From Chryseobacterium tructae (GTDB lineage: Bacteria > Bacteroidota > Bacteroidia > Flavobacteriales > Weeksellaceae), in the NCBI RefSeq assembly GCF_030409875.1, contig NZ_JAUFQR010000003.1, positions 248,001 to 312,000 on the forward strand: a DNA stretch of 64,000 nucleotides. The letters are read 5' to 3'. The notes under the pieces are model-generated. The model saw only the letters and a program-made list of their open reading frames with translations, did no database searches and was not told where the DNA came from. How positions within the stretch are numbered: position 1 is the first letter of the stretch; each line of letters opens with the position of its first letter. Shown piece by piece: positions 1 through 9,247 of this stretch. Made by a program: the position numbers and the translations under genes.

Positions 1-865
1 TTGGAATGGTTGCAGAGACGGTATTTCCTGTTTTTTCCATATCAATATAGAACTTTTCTGTCGGGATTTTGGTCTTTTTTCTCAAATAGTTCAGCATGAA
101 CGAGTTGGCCTGATGAAAAACAAAGTGATCAATATCTTCCATCGTTAATCCATTCACTTCCATTGTTTCTTTTACCAGTCCCGGAATATTTTCAATCGTA
201 AAATTGAAGATTTCGGGGCCGTTCATATAAAGGTTTTCCGGTGCAAATTCATTTTCTGAGTTCAGTTCAAAATCAGTTCTGAATGCTCCTTTTTTAACAA
301 TAAGATTTTCAGCGCCACTACCGTCTGTTCCCAGGCAGAATTTATAATCATGTCCTGTTTCTGATTTTTCAATGATTGCAGAAGCAGAGGCATCCCCGAA
401 TATACTTCGGTTTCCTTTATCTTTAGGGTTAATATGTTTGGTATAAGTTTCTGAAGTAACCAATAAAATATGTTCTGCAATTCCTGCAGCGATCAATCCT
501 TTAGCAAATGCTAATCCATATACGAATCCTGAACATCCAAGATTAAAATCCATAGCACCGATATTCTTTCTCAAACCAAGTTTATCTTGCAAAATACAGG
601 CTGTTGTGGGAAGGAAATAATCAGGGCTTTGGGTACAGAAGAGAATAAAGTCTATTTTATTTCTGTCATAGTTCTCAAATATTTTTTCGGACGATCTCAC
701 GGCAAGATCCAGTACTGTTTCGTTTTCTGATGAAATGTGGCGTTGTGTGATACCTACTTTCTCCTGGATTCTTTCGGAACTCCATTCAGGGAACTCTTTT
801 TCCAAATCCTCGTTGGTAAGCACCAGCTCCGGCAAATAATATTCTATTTTGGAAACTTTTATCAT
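1..865 (-). CDS. 3-oxoacyl-ACP synthase III (KAS III, FabH-like), 3' end outside window
   Basis: Ketoacyl-ACP synthase III family, which condenses an acyl-CoA primer with malonyl-ACP. 288 residues are visible; the C-terminus lies beyond the left edge. The catalytic triad can be read: Cys111 in LGCSGF, His251 in FHQAN, and Asn281 in GNTVSA. The start ATG at 863-865 is followed by MIKVSKIEYYLPE, a normal KAS III beginning. It is divergent from the acyltransferase at 910, with only 44 bases between them. The next genes are glycan-type, so this could be a specialised KAS III for a surface or secondary lipid rather than the housekeeping FabH; the sequence alone does not decide this. Confidence 0.88.
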   Translation of the reverse strand, partial: MIKVSKIEYYLPELVLTNEDLEKEFPEWSSERIQEKVGITQRHISSENETVLDLAVRSSEKIFENYDRNKIDFILFCTQSPDYFLPTTACILQDKLGLRKNIGAMDFNLGCSGFVYGLAFAKGLIAAGIAEHILLVTSETYTKHINPKDKGNRSIFGDASASAIIEKSETGHDYKFCLGTDGSGAENLIVKKGAFRTDFELNSENEFAPENLYMNGPEIFNFTIENIPGLVKETMEVNGLTMEDIDHFVFHQANSFMLNYLRKKTKIPTEKFYIDMEKTGNTVSATIP

Positions 866-883
866 ATAAATTCTTTTTCTTTG

Positions 884-891
884 CAAAAGTA
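884..891 (-). promoter_or_regulatory. Bacteroidota -7 promoter element for the KAS III gene
   Basis: TACTTTTG on the minus strand matches TAnnTTTG and sits 18 bases upstream of the ATG. No good -33 TTTG is seen at the usual distance, so this is a partial match. Confidence 0.4.
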
Positions 892-909
892 AAAAACAAA
901 TTTACAATA

Positions 910-1479
910 ATGATCTTCATATACCGAATAGTACTGAAAATACATTCTACCTACCATACCTTTTTAAATAAGGCGAGTTTGGAGGTGGCAAAATATCGTG
1001 GTATGAAAGTAGGGAAAAATTTCAATATGCCTGACAAAATTTATTTTGGTACAGAGCCTTATCTTATTGAAATTGGTCATGATGTCAATATAGCTGCCGG
1101 AGTAAGATTCGTTAACCATGGTGGTACAACTACTCTTCTGAGAAAACTTCCCGGATATGAGGATGCCAGAATTATGGGTCGAATTAAAATCGGAAATAAT
1201 TGTACCATAGGAATCAACTGTGTTATTACGCAGGATGTACAGATTGGGAACAACTGCATCCTTGGAGCAAACTCTGTTTTATCTCAATCGATGCCTGATA
1301 ATACTGTATTTATCGGCAATCCCGCTCAGTTTCTTTGTACCATTGAGGATTATGGTGATATTGTTTTGAAAAATAATCCTGATTACCCAAGAGAGCTTGA
1401 AAAAGACCGTAAAAAGCTTGATGAATATATCAAAGCAAACCTTCCTCATAAATACAAGAAAGCAAGAAGGATCAAATAA
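910..1479 (+). CDS. Hexapeptide-repeat (left-handed beta-helix) acyltransferase
   Basis: 189 residues. A left-handed beta-helix is indicated by isoleucine-rich hexapeptide turns from about residue 45 to 145 (IGHDVN, IGNNCT, IGINCV, IGNNCI, LGANSV) ending in the typical FIGNPAQ coil, followed by a basic C-terminal tail (HKYKKARRIK). Members move acetyl or other acyl groups from CoA onto sugars. The acceptor cannot be told from sequence. Position ahead of a GT4 glycosyltransferase and a second acyltransferase suggests a role in surface polysaccharide or glycolipid synthesis. Confidence 0.8.
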   Translation: MIFIYRIVLKIHSTYHTFLNKASLEVAKYRGMKVGKNFNMPDKIYFGTEPYLIEIGHDVNIAAGVRFVNHGGTTTLLRKLPGYEDARIMGRIKIGNNCTIGINCVITQDVQIGNNCILGANSVLSQSMPDNTVFIGNPAQFLCTIEDYGDIVLKNNPDYPRELEKDRKKLDEYIKANLPHKYKKARRIK

Positions 1480-1622
1480 ACCTGTCTTCTGAAATAAGAT
1501 ATGCTGTCTTTTTATTAGCATTACAATTTTCCACTACCCATCATTCCGGTATACTTCCTTCAAAATATCCTTTGTTTAACAATATTTTATATTCTTTCTG
1601 GACTGAAGCTTCGTTTTTTTTA

Positions 1623-1630
1623 TATTTTTG
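1623..1630 (+). promoter_or_regulatory. Possible -7 element upstream of the GT4 gene
   Basis: TATTTTTG matches TAnnTTTG inside the 270-base gap between the acyltransferase and the glycosyltransferase. It would give a leader of about 110 bases. No clear -33 partner is seen, and nothing else was recognised in this gap. Confidence 0.3.
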
Positions 1631-1749
1631 TAAGGCATCCCAAAAAAATCTTTGGAGTGCATAACAGAAAATCTTTACTAAAAAATTGTTTTTTTATTGA
1701 TCATGAAACATCCGGTAATTATTTTTTTGTGGAATATAAAGACCTCTGA

Positions 1750-2895
1750 ATGAAAAAAAAGATTCTTATACGCATTGGATCCCTCCGCCATGGTGGTGCA
1801 GAAAAAGTTTTAGTAAATTTTCTTAAAAACCTTCCTGAAGACAAATATGAAGTTGATTTATTGATCAATCTCTATACAGGAATGTACATCAAGGAAGTTC
1901 CATCATGGGTAAATTTACATTATCTTTTGAAAGGAGAAATGATCACCACCAACAAACCTCATGAAATTCCGGTAAAAGCATTCAGAGTCCTTTATCAGAA
2001 AATGTTTCTGTGGTTCCCTTTCCTTCTCTATACATTTGTACTAAAGAATAAAAAATACGACGTAGAAATAGCAGCTATTCATGGAATGTACAAAGAACTG
2101 CTATCCAGCCCACAAAAGGATTCTAAAAAAATCATCTGGATTCAGAATGATATTTTTAACCTAAAAGAATATACTCCGGATGTCATCAGACAACTTTTTA
2201 AGTTTGACAGAATACTTGTTATCTCCAATAAACTGAAAGAAGAAATGCAGAAGCTGGCACATGATGACCGAGAAAAACAGGCTGTTGTTAAAATATTCAA
2301 TCCTATCGATTCACAAGACACTCTGCAAAAGGCTGAAATTGAGATTAATGATTATCCCTTTTCTAAAGATCTTCCAACCTTTGTAACCATAGGTACGGTA
2401 TATCCCCAAAAGGGTTATGATAGGCTTCTGGATGTTCATAAAAAATTAATGGATGAGGGACTGAACCATCAAATCATTATTATCGGTGATGGGTTTGATT
2501 TTGAAAATATCCAGACAAAGCTTCATCAACTTGGGCTTCAGGAGACGGTAAAAATGCTTGGCTTTAGAAGCAATCCTTATCCTTATCTTAAAAAATCAGA
2601 CTTTTATGTAATGTCCTCCCGACATGAAGGATTTCCTACCATTATTGCTGAAGCACTTATTTTGAATAAACCTGTTGTTTCTACTGATGTTTCAGGAATA
2701 AAAGATCTGCTTCAGGATGGGAAACTAGGTATTATTACTCCCAATTCAGAAGACGGAATTTATGAAGGAATGAAAAAATTCCTTACCAATAGAGATCTTG
2801 CCGGACAATACGAGAAGGAAATAGCACAAACAGATCTACCGTTTGTACTTGACAAATCGGTGGCTCATCTTCAGGAAATTATTGATCATGTATAA
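1750..2895 (+). CDS. Glycosyltransferase family 4 (GT-B fold)
   Basis: 381 residues. It starts MKKKILIRIGSLRHGGAEKV, the glycine-rich N-terminal loop typical of GT4 retaining glycosyltransferases. The C-terminal nucleotide-sugar domain has a KGYDRLL turn, IIIGDG, and the E-x7-E motif (EGFPTIIAE) near residues 298-306. It probably adds a hexose or N-acetylhexosamine to a lipid-linked glycan at the cytoplasmic face. The next gene starts 12 bases after the stop, so the two are likely co-transcribed. Donor and acceptor are unknown. Confidence 0.85.
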   Translation: MKKKILIRIGSLRHGGAEKVLVNFLKNLPEDKYEVDLLINLYTGMYIKEVPSWVNLHYLLKGEMITTNKPHEIPVKAFRVLYQKMFLWFPFLLYTFVLKNKKYDVEIAAIHGMYKELLSSPQKDSKKIIWIQNDIFNLKEYTPDVIRQLFKFDRILVISNKLKEEMQKLAHDDREKQAVVKIFNPIDSQDTLQKAEIEINDYPFSKDLPTFVTIGTVYPQKGYDRLLDVHKKLMDEGLNHQIIIIGDGFDFENIQTKLHQLGLQETVKMLGFRSNPYPYLKKSDFYVMSSRHEGFPTIIAEALILNKPVVSTDVSGIKDLLQDGKLGIITPNSEDGIYEGMKKFLTNRDLAGQYEKEIAQTDLPFVLDKSVAHLQEIIDHV

Positions 2896-2906
2896 GATAT
2901 TGTACT

Positions 2907-3464
2907 ATGCCAGAGTATACAACGATACAGAAAGATTTTTATAGAGAAAGCGGACAATGGCTTTCTACTTTTGAGATTTGGAAAAAATGCATTAATCCTA
3001 ATCTTCATTATCTCTACATTTTCAGGAAAGCTCAGAAATATCAGAAAAAAACTATTTCGGGGCTATTTTGGAAATTTGTTTTAAGGCATTACCAGATAAA
3101 ATATGGCTTCCAGATCTATCCTGAAACTCAAATTGGGGAAGGATTGTATCTGGGACATTGGGGAGCCTTGGTCATTAATCCTAAAACTAAAATCGGTAAA
3201 AACTGTAATATTGCACAGGGTGTCACTATTGGACAGCAAAACCGGGGGAAAAACGAAGGCTATCCTGTTATCGGAAATGAAGTATGGATAGGCCCTAACG
3301 CGGTTATTGTTGGCAATGTGAATATAGGAGATAACGTACTAATTGCTCCCAATGCATACGTCAATTTTGATGTACCCGAAAACTCTATGGTCATGGGAAA
3401 TCCAGGTAAAGTATATCCTAGCTTAGAAGCCACGTACGGCTACATTAACAACAAAGTTCTTTAA
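2907..3464 (+). CDS. Serine-O-acetyltransferase-like hexapeptide acyltransferase
   Basis: 185 residues. The helical N-terminus is followed by a left-handed beta-helix of the serine acetyltransferase subfamily (IGEGLYLGH, IGKNCNIAQGVTIG, NEVWIGPNAVIVGNV) and an NPGKVY-type end. It is shorter than CysE and lies directly behind a glycosyltransferase, so an O-acetyltransferase for a glycan (WcaB/CapG-like) is more likely than cysteine synthesis. Its stop overlaps the stop of the convergent DUF2306 gene by four bases. Confidence 0.78.
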   Translation: MPEYTTIQKDFYRESGQWLSTFEIWKKCINPNLHYLYIFRKAQKYQKKTISGLFWKFVLRHYQIKYGFQIYPETQIGEGLYLGHWGALVINPKTKIGKNCNIAQGVTIGQQNRGKNEGYPVIGNEVWIGPNAVIVGNVNIGDNVLIAPNAYVNFDVPENSMVMGNPGKVYPSLEATYGYINNKVL

Positions 3465-4066
3465 CTGGCTTCAATTTTTTTATTAATAAGATAAGCTGCC
3501 AACAAATTGGGAAGCCAACATAGCCATGCTACCACAAGATAAGAGGTATCTGAATCTTGGGTAATACTTTTTAGCAAGGGATACCAAAGTCGTAGTGTTA
3601 CCGCAGCAAAGGTACACGCATAACTATAAATCATAAGTTGTCTATGCATCACCACATTTCCTTTTCGAATTTGAATAACTGCCGACAACGTAGTGATGAA
3701 CCATACCAATCCCAGAGTGATAAATCCTATGGATGATATCATTCCTCCATTAGCATATATTCCCATATAGATTGCAGCAACCGAGCTTATCAATACAGAA
3801 AAGACATAGGATTTCCCGATGATCCGATGAAGTTTCAGGTGCTTATTTCGAAACTGATTGCCAAACTGACGCCAGCCAATAAAGAGAGAGACTCCACCAA
3901 AAAAAATGTGTAAAAAAAAAGCAAGTTTCCAGATTTGGTTTTGGAGAACTTCCGAAGATTTAGATCCTAGAAAAGTGTATTTGTGTTCAACGAAAACATA
4001 AATTAAAGGATACAGCCCTATTATCAATGCAAGAATACAGATAAGAACAAATAAGAATTGTTTCAT
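3461..4066 (-). CDS. DUF2306 family membrane protein
   Basis: 201 residues from the ATG at 4066; an in-frame ATG 11 codons earlier gives a less natural N-terminus. Predicted inner-membrane protein with about six hydrophobic segments. It carries the DUF2306 pattern of conserved histidines: FFLHIFFGG, LKLHRIIGK and MHRQLMIYSY. The function of the family is not known; the paired histidines suggest a haem or metal site, which is inference. It lies downstream of the AraC regulator on the same strand with 112 bases between them. Confidence 0.75.
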   Translation of the reverse strand: MKQFLFVLICILALIIGLYPLIYVFVEHKYTFLGSKSSEVLQNQIWKLAFFLHIFFGGVSLFIGWRQFGNQFRNKHLKLHRIIGKSYVFSVLISSVAAIYMGIYANGGMISSIGFITLGLVWFITTLSAVIQIRKGNVVMHRQLMIYSYACTFAAVTLRLWYPLLKSITQDSDTSYLVVAWLCWLPNLLAAYLINKKIEAS

Positions 4067-4178
4067 AAGATTGTTCAATTTCTTGCAAAAATGCGGCAAA
4101 AAAACAACTCAACTATTCCAAAATGAAAGGTGGAACATATTACAAAACACTATACAACAAACACTTAGAAAAAAAACC

Positions 4179-5294
4179 CTATTCTATATCAGAATTCAGA
4201 CTCTTTAAAAACTCTCTTGGTGAACAATCCATATATTTTTTAAAACTCCGGTTAAATGAAGTCTTAGAATTGAACCCACTTTCCAATGCCAGAGAAAGAA
4301 TTGTATATTTTTGATTTTCGGGAAGTACAGCAATTCTTTTAAACTCTTCAATCCGTTGTCGGTTGATATAATCATAAAAATTTTTCCCTTCCACTGAATT
4401 AATCACCTGAGATAATATATTAGGATGCACATCTAGGACTTTTGCTACATGGTTTAGATTCAGTTCTGGATTTGTATACAATTTCTCATGCTCCATCTTA
4501 TCAATAAGCTTATGATAAATAGCTTGGATCACATCGTCTCCCGGAGAATTCTTCTGATACTTTATCACTTCATTATCAGAACTCTTCTCCTCCGGAACAT
4601 TTTCTAAAGCAGATAAATCTAAAATACCTACACGGCTGATTCCAAAGTAAGCAGCTACCAGAATAAACAGAACAACCATGGAAAAAATAAGGATATCATT
4701 TCTTAAGATAACGGCAATCCAGATGAAGGCAATTCCGGTAATTAAATAGTATAACCAATTCAGATTAATTTTTTCAATATTAGAGTATTGGTCAGATATT
4801 TTCTGCTTATATTTTCTAATAGCTAGTAGGCTAAGGCTTACATACAATACACCCGAAAGATTCATTAAAAATTTGAGTACATCACTTAATGTTTCATATC
4901 CCTTCCCTTTATTCTGGTAAACCATCATTCTCTCGTGGGGAGACAGCATTAAAAATTGAAACAAAATCATAAAGATCATCAGAACAGGAATCCAATGTAA
5001 CAGCCAAACCTTTTTACCCAGATTTCTACCTGTTGCTGATAAGATATACAAATATAGCATAGGCCCATGCAAGAAGGGAAAAATCAGTTCATATCCAATA
5101 AGGCAAGGGTATTTTAAATATCCCCCAGAACGCAATAACACGAAAAAAATCAGATGAACTCCGATAATCAAAAACCAAATTGCCACAAGAAAATCTTGTG
5201 TTTTCTTCTTCCGTTTTCCCAATATCAGAAAAGATGAAAAAAAGGCAATAAAAACTCCTGCCCAATACAATATTCCCAAGTCAAAATCAGCCAT
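4179..5294 (-). CDS. AraC-family regulator with N-terminal membrane domain
   Basis: 371 residues. Roughly residues 1-235 hold seven hydrophobic segments. The last 100 residues form the AraC/XylS double helix-turn-helix (LNHVAKVLDVHPNILSQVIN, then the second helix pair ending GFNSKTSFNRSFKKYMDCSP). This architecture is common in Flavobacteria and is thought to sense a signal at or in the membrane. The target is unknown; the DUF2306 gene just downstream is the nearest candidate. Confidence 0.85.
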   Translation of the reverse strand: MADFDLGILYWAGVFIAFFSSFLILGKRKKKTQDFLVAIWFLIIGVHLIFFVLLRSGGYLKYPCLIGYELIFPFLHGPMLYLYILSATGRNLGKKVWLLHWIPVLMIFMILFQFLMLSPHERMMVYQNKGKGYETLSDVLKFLMNLSGVLYVSLSLLAIRKYKQKISDQYSNIEKINLNWLYYLITGIAFIWIAVILRNDILIFSMVVLFILVAAYFGISRVGILDLSALENVPEEKSSDNEVIKYQKNSPGDDVIQAIYHKLIDKMEHEKLYTNPELNLNHVAKVLDVHPNILSQVINSVEGKNFYDYINRQRIEEFKRIAVLPENQKYTILSLALESGFNSKTSFNRSFKKYMDCSPREFLKSLNSDIE

Positions 5295-5687
5295 TCAAAC
5301 TATAAAATTAAAATCAGGGATTTAAATTATTCATTTTTTCCACAGTAATGACTATTTATTTTTAATAGGTTATCTGCTTTCTTTGGAGAATGCAAAAATT
5401 TAAAAATATTTTAATCTTCAGAGTCTATTTTATGATTTTTACTTTGTAATTTTAGCTTAGTTTTTTAAACGTTTGGATTATTGAGAAGCCTTCATTCACT
5501 ATAAAGCAAAGTATATAGGGATATTAGATATGATTTTAAGCATATTTTAATATTAAACTTTGTTAAAAGTGGATAGTTTTTCTGCAAAAAGTATATTTTT
5601 GCATAATTATTGATTCGGTCTATTGATTTCGAAAATAATTTAAACGAAATAAATAATTATAAACCTTTTTTAAAAAAATTTAAAATT
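5295..5687 (+). other. 393-base intergenic region upstream of carbonic anhydrase, with a -7-like element
   Basis: AT-rich. TATTTTTG at 5594-5601 matches TAnnTTTG and would give a leader of about 80 bases; the nearest TTTG (5559-5562) is too far upstream to be a standard -33 box. A longer reading frame could open at a TTG at 5610, but that extension is low-complexity and unlike the family. No other gene was found here. Confidence 0.4.
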
Positions 5688-6356
5688 ATGTCACAATCGT
5701 ACGAAGTTATTTTCGAGAACAATAGAAAATGGGTAGAATCTAAAATTGCACAAGACCCCAACTTCTTTCATGATCTGGCAAAAACTCAACACCCTGATTA
5801 TCTTTATATAGGATGTTCAGACAGTAGAGCTACAGCGGAAGAATTGATGGGTGCAAAACCGGGAGAAGTATTTGTTCACAGAAACATCGCCAATGTTGTC
5901 AATACTTTAGATATGAGTTCCACAGCAGTTATTCAATATGCTGTAGAGCATCTTAAAGTAAAACACATTATCGTATGTGGGCATTACAATTGCGGGGGTG
6001 TAAAAGCAGCGATGACGCCTCAGGATTTAGGATTATTGAATCCTTGGTTGAGAAATATTCGTGATGTTTACAGATTACACCAAGCAGAGCTTGATTCTAT
6101 CGAAGATGAAAATAAGCGCTATGACAGGCTTGTTGAGCTTAATGTTCAGGAACAATGCATCAACGTAATTAAAATGGCTTGTGTACAGGAAAGGTATATT
6201 TTAGAAGAACAACCTATTGTACATGGCTGGGTATTTGACCTTAGAACAGGTAAAATCATTGATCTAGAGATTGACTTTGAGAAAACTCTAAAAGACATCC
6301 AAAAGATCTACAACCTTACCGGTTCCGATTGGGTAATGAGCAGAAAGACTAAATAG
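5688..6356 (+). CDS. can: Beta-carbonic anhydrase (Can type)
   Basis: 222 residues from the ATG at 5688. It catalyses the reversible hydration of CO2 to bicarbonate. The zinc ligands are plain: Cys43, Asp45 and Arg47 in CSDSR, and His99/Cys102 in GHYNCGG. This is almost the E. coli Can numbering (Cys42, Asp44, His98, Cys101), and the length also fits. It heads a run with a small secreted protein, a SulP transporter and a second carbonic anhydrase, all on one strand. The 149-base gap before sulP means a second promoter is possible. Confidence 0.95.
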   Translation: MSQSYEVIFENNRKWVESKIAQDPNFFHDLAKTQHPDYLYIGCSDSRATAEELMGAKPGEVFVHRNIANVVNTLDMSSTAVIQYAVEHLKVKHIIVCGHYNCGGVKAAMTPQDLGLLNPWLRNIRDVYRLHQAELDSIEDENKRYDRLVELNVQEQCINVIKMACVQERYILEEQPIVHGWVFDLRTGKIIDLEIDFEKTLKDIQKIYNLTGSDWVMSRKTK

Positions 6357-6378
6357 TCTTTCCAAAAAAGAATGTAAA

Positions 6379-6678
6379 ATGAAATTCTGGAGTATTATTG
6401 TATTAACGTTTTTTCTGAATTTTACAGCGCTGCCAAGCATTGCTGCGGTGGCAGGCTGGGACATTCTTAGAACGAATATAATAATCAATGAAGAAGAGCC
6501 GCATTCTCACCCTTCATCCTTTATTGTGTATGAAAAGACAATTCCAAAACCTTTGGATGTTTTCGACTATCTGAAGTTTTCTGAGCCTGCACCTCAGTCT
6601 ATGTCTTTTGTACTGGTAGATGATTCTTTTCATCTATCCCCTTTACTTACCATATTTTCTCCGCCTCCGGAAGCTTAA
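6379..6678 (+). CDS. Small secreted protein of unknown function
   Basis: 99 residues, starting 22 bases after the carbonic anhydrase stop. Residues 1-23 form a hydrophobic signal peptide ending near SIAAVA. The mature part has an acidic/histidine patch (EEEPHSHP) and a proline-rich end (FSPPPEA). No family was recognised. Placement between a carbonic anhydrase and an anion transporter suggests co-transcription and perhaps a link to anion uptake; this is inference only. Confidence 0.6.
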   Translation: MKFWSIIVLTFFLNFTALPSIAAVAGWDILRTNIIINEEEPHSHPSSFIVYEKTIPKPLDVFDYLKFSEPAPQSMSFVLVDDSFHLSPLLTIFSPPPEA

Positions 6679-6827
6679 TTTTAAAGTAGTAGTTAGATTT
6701 TTTTATAGTTATTCATACCTTTTTCAGGTACTGAGTAAGCTGTTTATGCTTTAAAATTAATTTTCCAATCTTTTATAATTGATTATTTAAGAATAAATAA
6801 ATCGGTTATAATATTTTCAAAAATATC

Positions 6828-8420
6828 ATGAAAAAAACATCATTATTAGGAGGAATCAAGGAGAATTTCCCTTCCGGGCTCGTTGTATTCTTAGTAGCAC
6901 TACCTTTGTGCTTAGGGATCGCTTTAGCATCTGGAGCACCACCATTGTCTGGAGTTATTGCCGGAATCGTAGGGGGTCTTGTGGTAGGATTTCTTAGTAA
7001 TTCAAACATATCAGTTTCCGGGCCTGCTGCAGGTCTTACTGCTATTGTATTGACTGCCATTACCGACCTTGGAGCATTTGAACTGTTCTTATGTGCCGGA
7101 ATCATTGCAGGTCTTATTCAATTGGTCTTAGGTTTTGTAAAAGCAGGTAGTATTTCCAATTATTTTCCCAATAACGTTATTGAAGGAATGTTGGCTGCCA
7201 TAGGTATCATTATTATTTTAAAACAAATTCCCCATGCATTGGGATTCGATAAAGATTACGAAGGGAATCAGTCTCTTTTTAGTAACGGATTGAATTTTGG
7301 ATATTTTACAGAACTCTTTGGAGCCATTCACATTGGAGCTATTATTGTCACACTAGTCTCTGTGGGAATCCTTATTGCCTGGGATAAAATTCCGGCTCTT
7401 AAAAGAATGAAAATGCTTCCAGGAGCATTAGTCGCAGTAGTGATCGGAATATTGTTAAATGAAATGTTCAAATTATCAGGAAGTGCTTTAGCTATTGGTA
7501 CAGAACATTTGGTATCACTACCCGTTCCCAAATCACTGGATGATTTTAAGAATCTGATTACAATGCCGGATTTCGGAGGATTTACCAATCCTAAAGTATG
7601 GATCGTAGGAGCCACTATTGCCATTGTAGCTTCTATCGAAACATTACTTTGTATTGAGGCCTCAGACAGATTAGATAAGCAAAGAAGAATTACTGACACT
7701 AACCTTGAGCTTAAAGCGCAGGGAATTGGAAACCTGATAAGTTCGTTTATCGGTGGACTTCCTATGACGTCTGTAGTAGTAAGAAGTTCTGCGAATGCAA
7801 GCGCCGGAGCAACGTCTAAATCATCAGCAATGATCCACGGTGTTCTTTTGTTAGTATGTGTACTTACGATTCCATTCATTCTGAATCTGATCCCATTGGC
7901 AACCCTTGCTGCTGTATTGATCCTGGTAGGATATAAACTGGCGAAACCTGCTACCTTCAAACATTTCTGGCATCTTGGAAAATTCCAGTTTGTACCATTT
8001 GTTGCAACTGTTGTAGCTGTTGTAGCCACCGACCTGTTAAAAGGAGTAGGAATTGGTCTTGCCATTTCTGTATTCTATATCCTTCAGGGAAATATGAAAA
8101 GAGCTTATTATCTGAGCAGAGAGAAACTGGATGATGCGGATGGGATCAAAATAAAGCTGGCTGAAGAAGTTTCATTCTTAAACAAAGCCGCCATTAAAAA
8201 AACACTAAAAAACATAAAATCTAACTCTACGGTAATTATCGATGCAAGAGAAACTTCATACATCACAACAGATGTACTGGAAATGATTCAGGATTTTGCC
8301 AATATCCGTGCAAAAGAAGAAGATATCAATGTAGAACTTCTAGGCTTTAAAACATCATACAAAGATTATGAAAGAAGCCAGGATTCTCACATTTTGATTA
8401 CTCACAAAAGAGCTATGTAA
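6828..8420 (+). CDS. SulP-family inorganic anion transporter with STAS domain
   Basis: 530 residues. It starts with the SulP signature region (FPSGLVVFLVALPLCLGIAL) and has a polytopic membrane domain to about residue 430. A C-terminal STAS domain (SNSTVIIDARETSYITTDVL) follows. SulP proteins carry sulfate, bicarbonate or dicarboxylates. Because genes for beta-carbonic anhydrases lie on both sides, bicarbonate (BicA-like Na+/HCO3- uptake) is the most likely substrate, but this is drawn from context. Confidence 0.88.
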   Translation: MKKTSLLGGIKENFPSGLVVFLVALPLCLGIALASGAPPLSGVIAGIVGGLVVGFLSNSNISVSGPAAGLTAIVLTAITDLGAFELFLCAGIIAGLIQLVLGFVKAGSISNYFPNNVIEGMLAAIGIIIILKQIPHALGFDKDYEGNQSLFSNGLNFGYFTELFGAIHIGAIIVTLVSVGILIAWDKIPALKRMKMLPGALVAVVIGILLNEMFKLSGSALAIGTEHLVSLPVPKSLDDFKNLITMPDFGGFTNPKVWIVGATIAIVASIETLLCIEASDRLDKQRRITDTNLELKAQGIGNLISSFIGGLPMTSVVVRSSANASAGATSKSSAMIHGVLLLVCVLTIPFILNLIPLATLAAVLILVGYKLAKPATFKHFWHLGKFQFVPFVATVVAVVATDLLKGVGIGLAISVFYILQGNMKRAYYLSREKLDDADGIKIKLAEEVSFLNKAAIKKTLKNIKSNSTVIIDARETSYITTDVLEMIQDFANIRAKEEDINVELLGFKTSYKDYERSQDSHILITHKRAM

Positions 8421-8471
8421 GCTCAAAACAATTATTTTAAACTTAACAATTCAACAAACAATTAAAATTAT

Positions 8472-9107
8472 ATGAAAGCACATACATACGAAACTCAGTC
8501 TACCATTACTCCTGAAAAAGCATTAGAATTTTTAAAGGAAGGAAACCAAAGGTTCGTTAATAATCTTAAAGCCAACAGAGACCTTTTGGAGCAGGTAAAT
8601 GCAACCCGCGAAGGACAATGGCCTTTTGCAGTAGTGTTAAGCTGTATAGACAGCCGCACTTCTGCAGAATTGATTTTCGACCAGGGATTGGGAGATGTTT
8701 TCAGTATCAGAATTGCCGGTAATTTTGTAAACCAGGATATCCTTGGTTCTATGGAATTTGGCTGTAACGTAGCAGGTTCTAAACTCATCGTAGTGTTAGG
8801 ACATACTAAATGCGGAGCTCTGAAAGGAGGTCTTGATGCAGCACAAATTGAAGGAATGGGAATGGATAACCTAAACCACCTTATCAATCATTTTGACCCA
8901 ATTATCAATGAAGTAATTGAAGAAAATGAAGAACGTTCATCAAAAAACAGTTCTCTTTTAGAAAGACTTAACCACCAGAATGTAAAAAGTGCCATCGAAG
9001 ACATTCGTAAACAAAGTTCAACCCTTAAAAGACTTGAAGAAGAAGGTAAAATTAAGATCGTTGGAGCTAACTATGATGTTGAAACAGGTGCCGTAAACTG
9101 GTTATAA
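8472..9107 (+). CDS. Second beta-carbonic anhydrase
   Basis: 211 residues. Zinc ligands are Cys58 and Asp60 (SCIDSR) and His111/Cys114 (GHTKCGA). It belongs to a different beta-CA branch from the enzyme at 5688: about 15 more residues precede the first Cys, and a helical acidic insert (EVIEENEERSSKNSS) precedes the last helix. It begins 51 bases after sulP and is followed by a strong terminator, so sulP and this gene probably form one transcript. No signal peptide is seen, so it should be cytoplasmic. Confidence 0.93.
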   Translation: MKAHTYETQSTITPEKALEFLKEGNQRFVNNLKANRDLLEQVNATREGQWPFAVVLSCIDSRTSAELIFDQGLGDVFSIRIAGNFVNQDILGSMEFGCNVAGSKLIVVLGHTKCGALKGGLDAAQIEGMGMDNLNHLINHFDPIINEVIEENEERSSKNSSLLERLNHQNVKSAIEDIRKQSSTLKRLEEEGKIKIVGANYDVETGAVNWL

Positions 9108-9187
9108 AATAATCAAGAACCCTATTTAGCTATTTACTAAAAAATAGCTCAGATAAATTGATTGGAAATTAATTTAAATGCATAACA

Positions 9188-9220
9188 GAAGGCCATCGGA
9201 CATCCGATGGCCTTTATTTT
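9188..9220 (+). terminator. Rho-independent terminator after the carbonic anhydrase operon
   Basis: GGCCATCG / CGATGGCC inverted repeat (9191-9212) followed by TTTATTTTAT. It sits between convergent genes. Confidence 0.85.
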
Positions 9221-9247
9221 ATAAAACCGAAATAATGCAACAGTAAT

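Noticed and set aside
4123..4314. 63-residue plus-strand frame
   Set aside because: It lies antisense over the end of the AraC gene and has no family features or promoter; treated as a shadow.
5610..5687. Extended N-terminus of the first carbonic anhydrase from a TTG
   Set aside because: The added 26 residues are Asn/Lys-rich and the family numbering fits the ATG at 5688 almost exactly.
7328..8065. 245-residue minus-strand frame
   Set aside because: Antisense of the SulP membrane domain, produced by codon bias.
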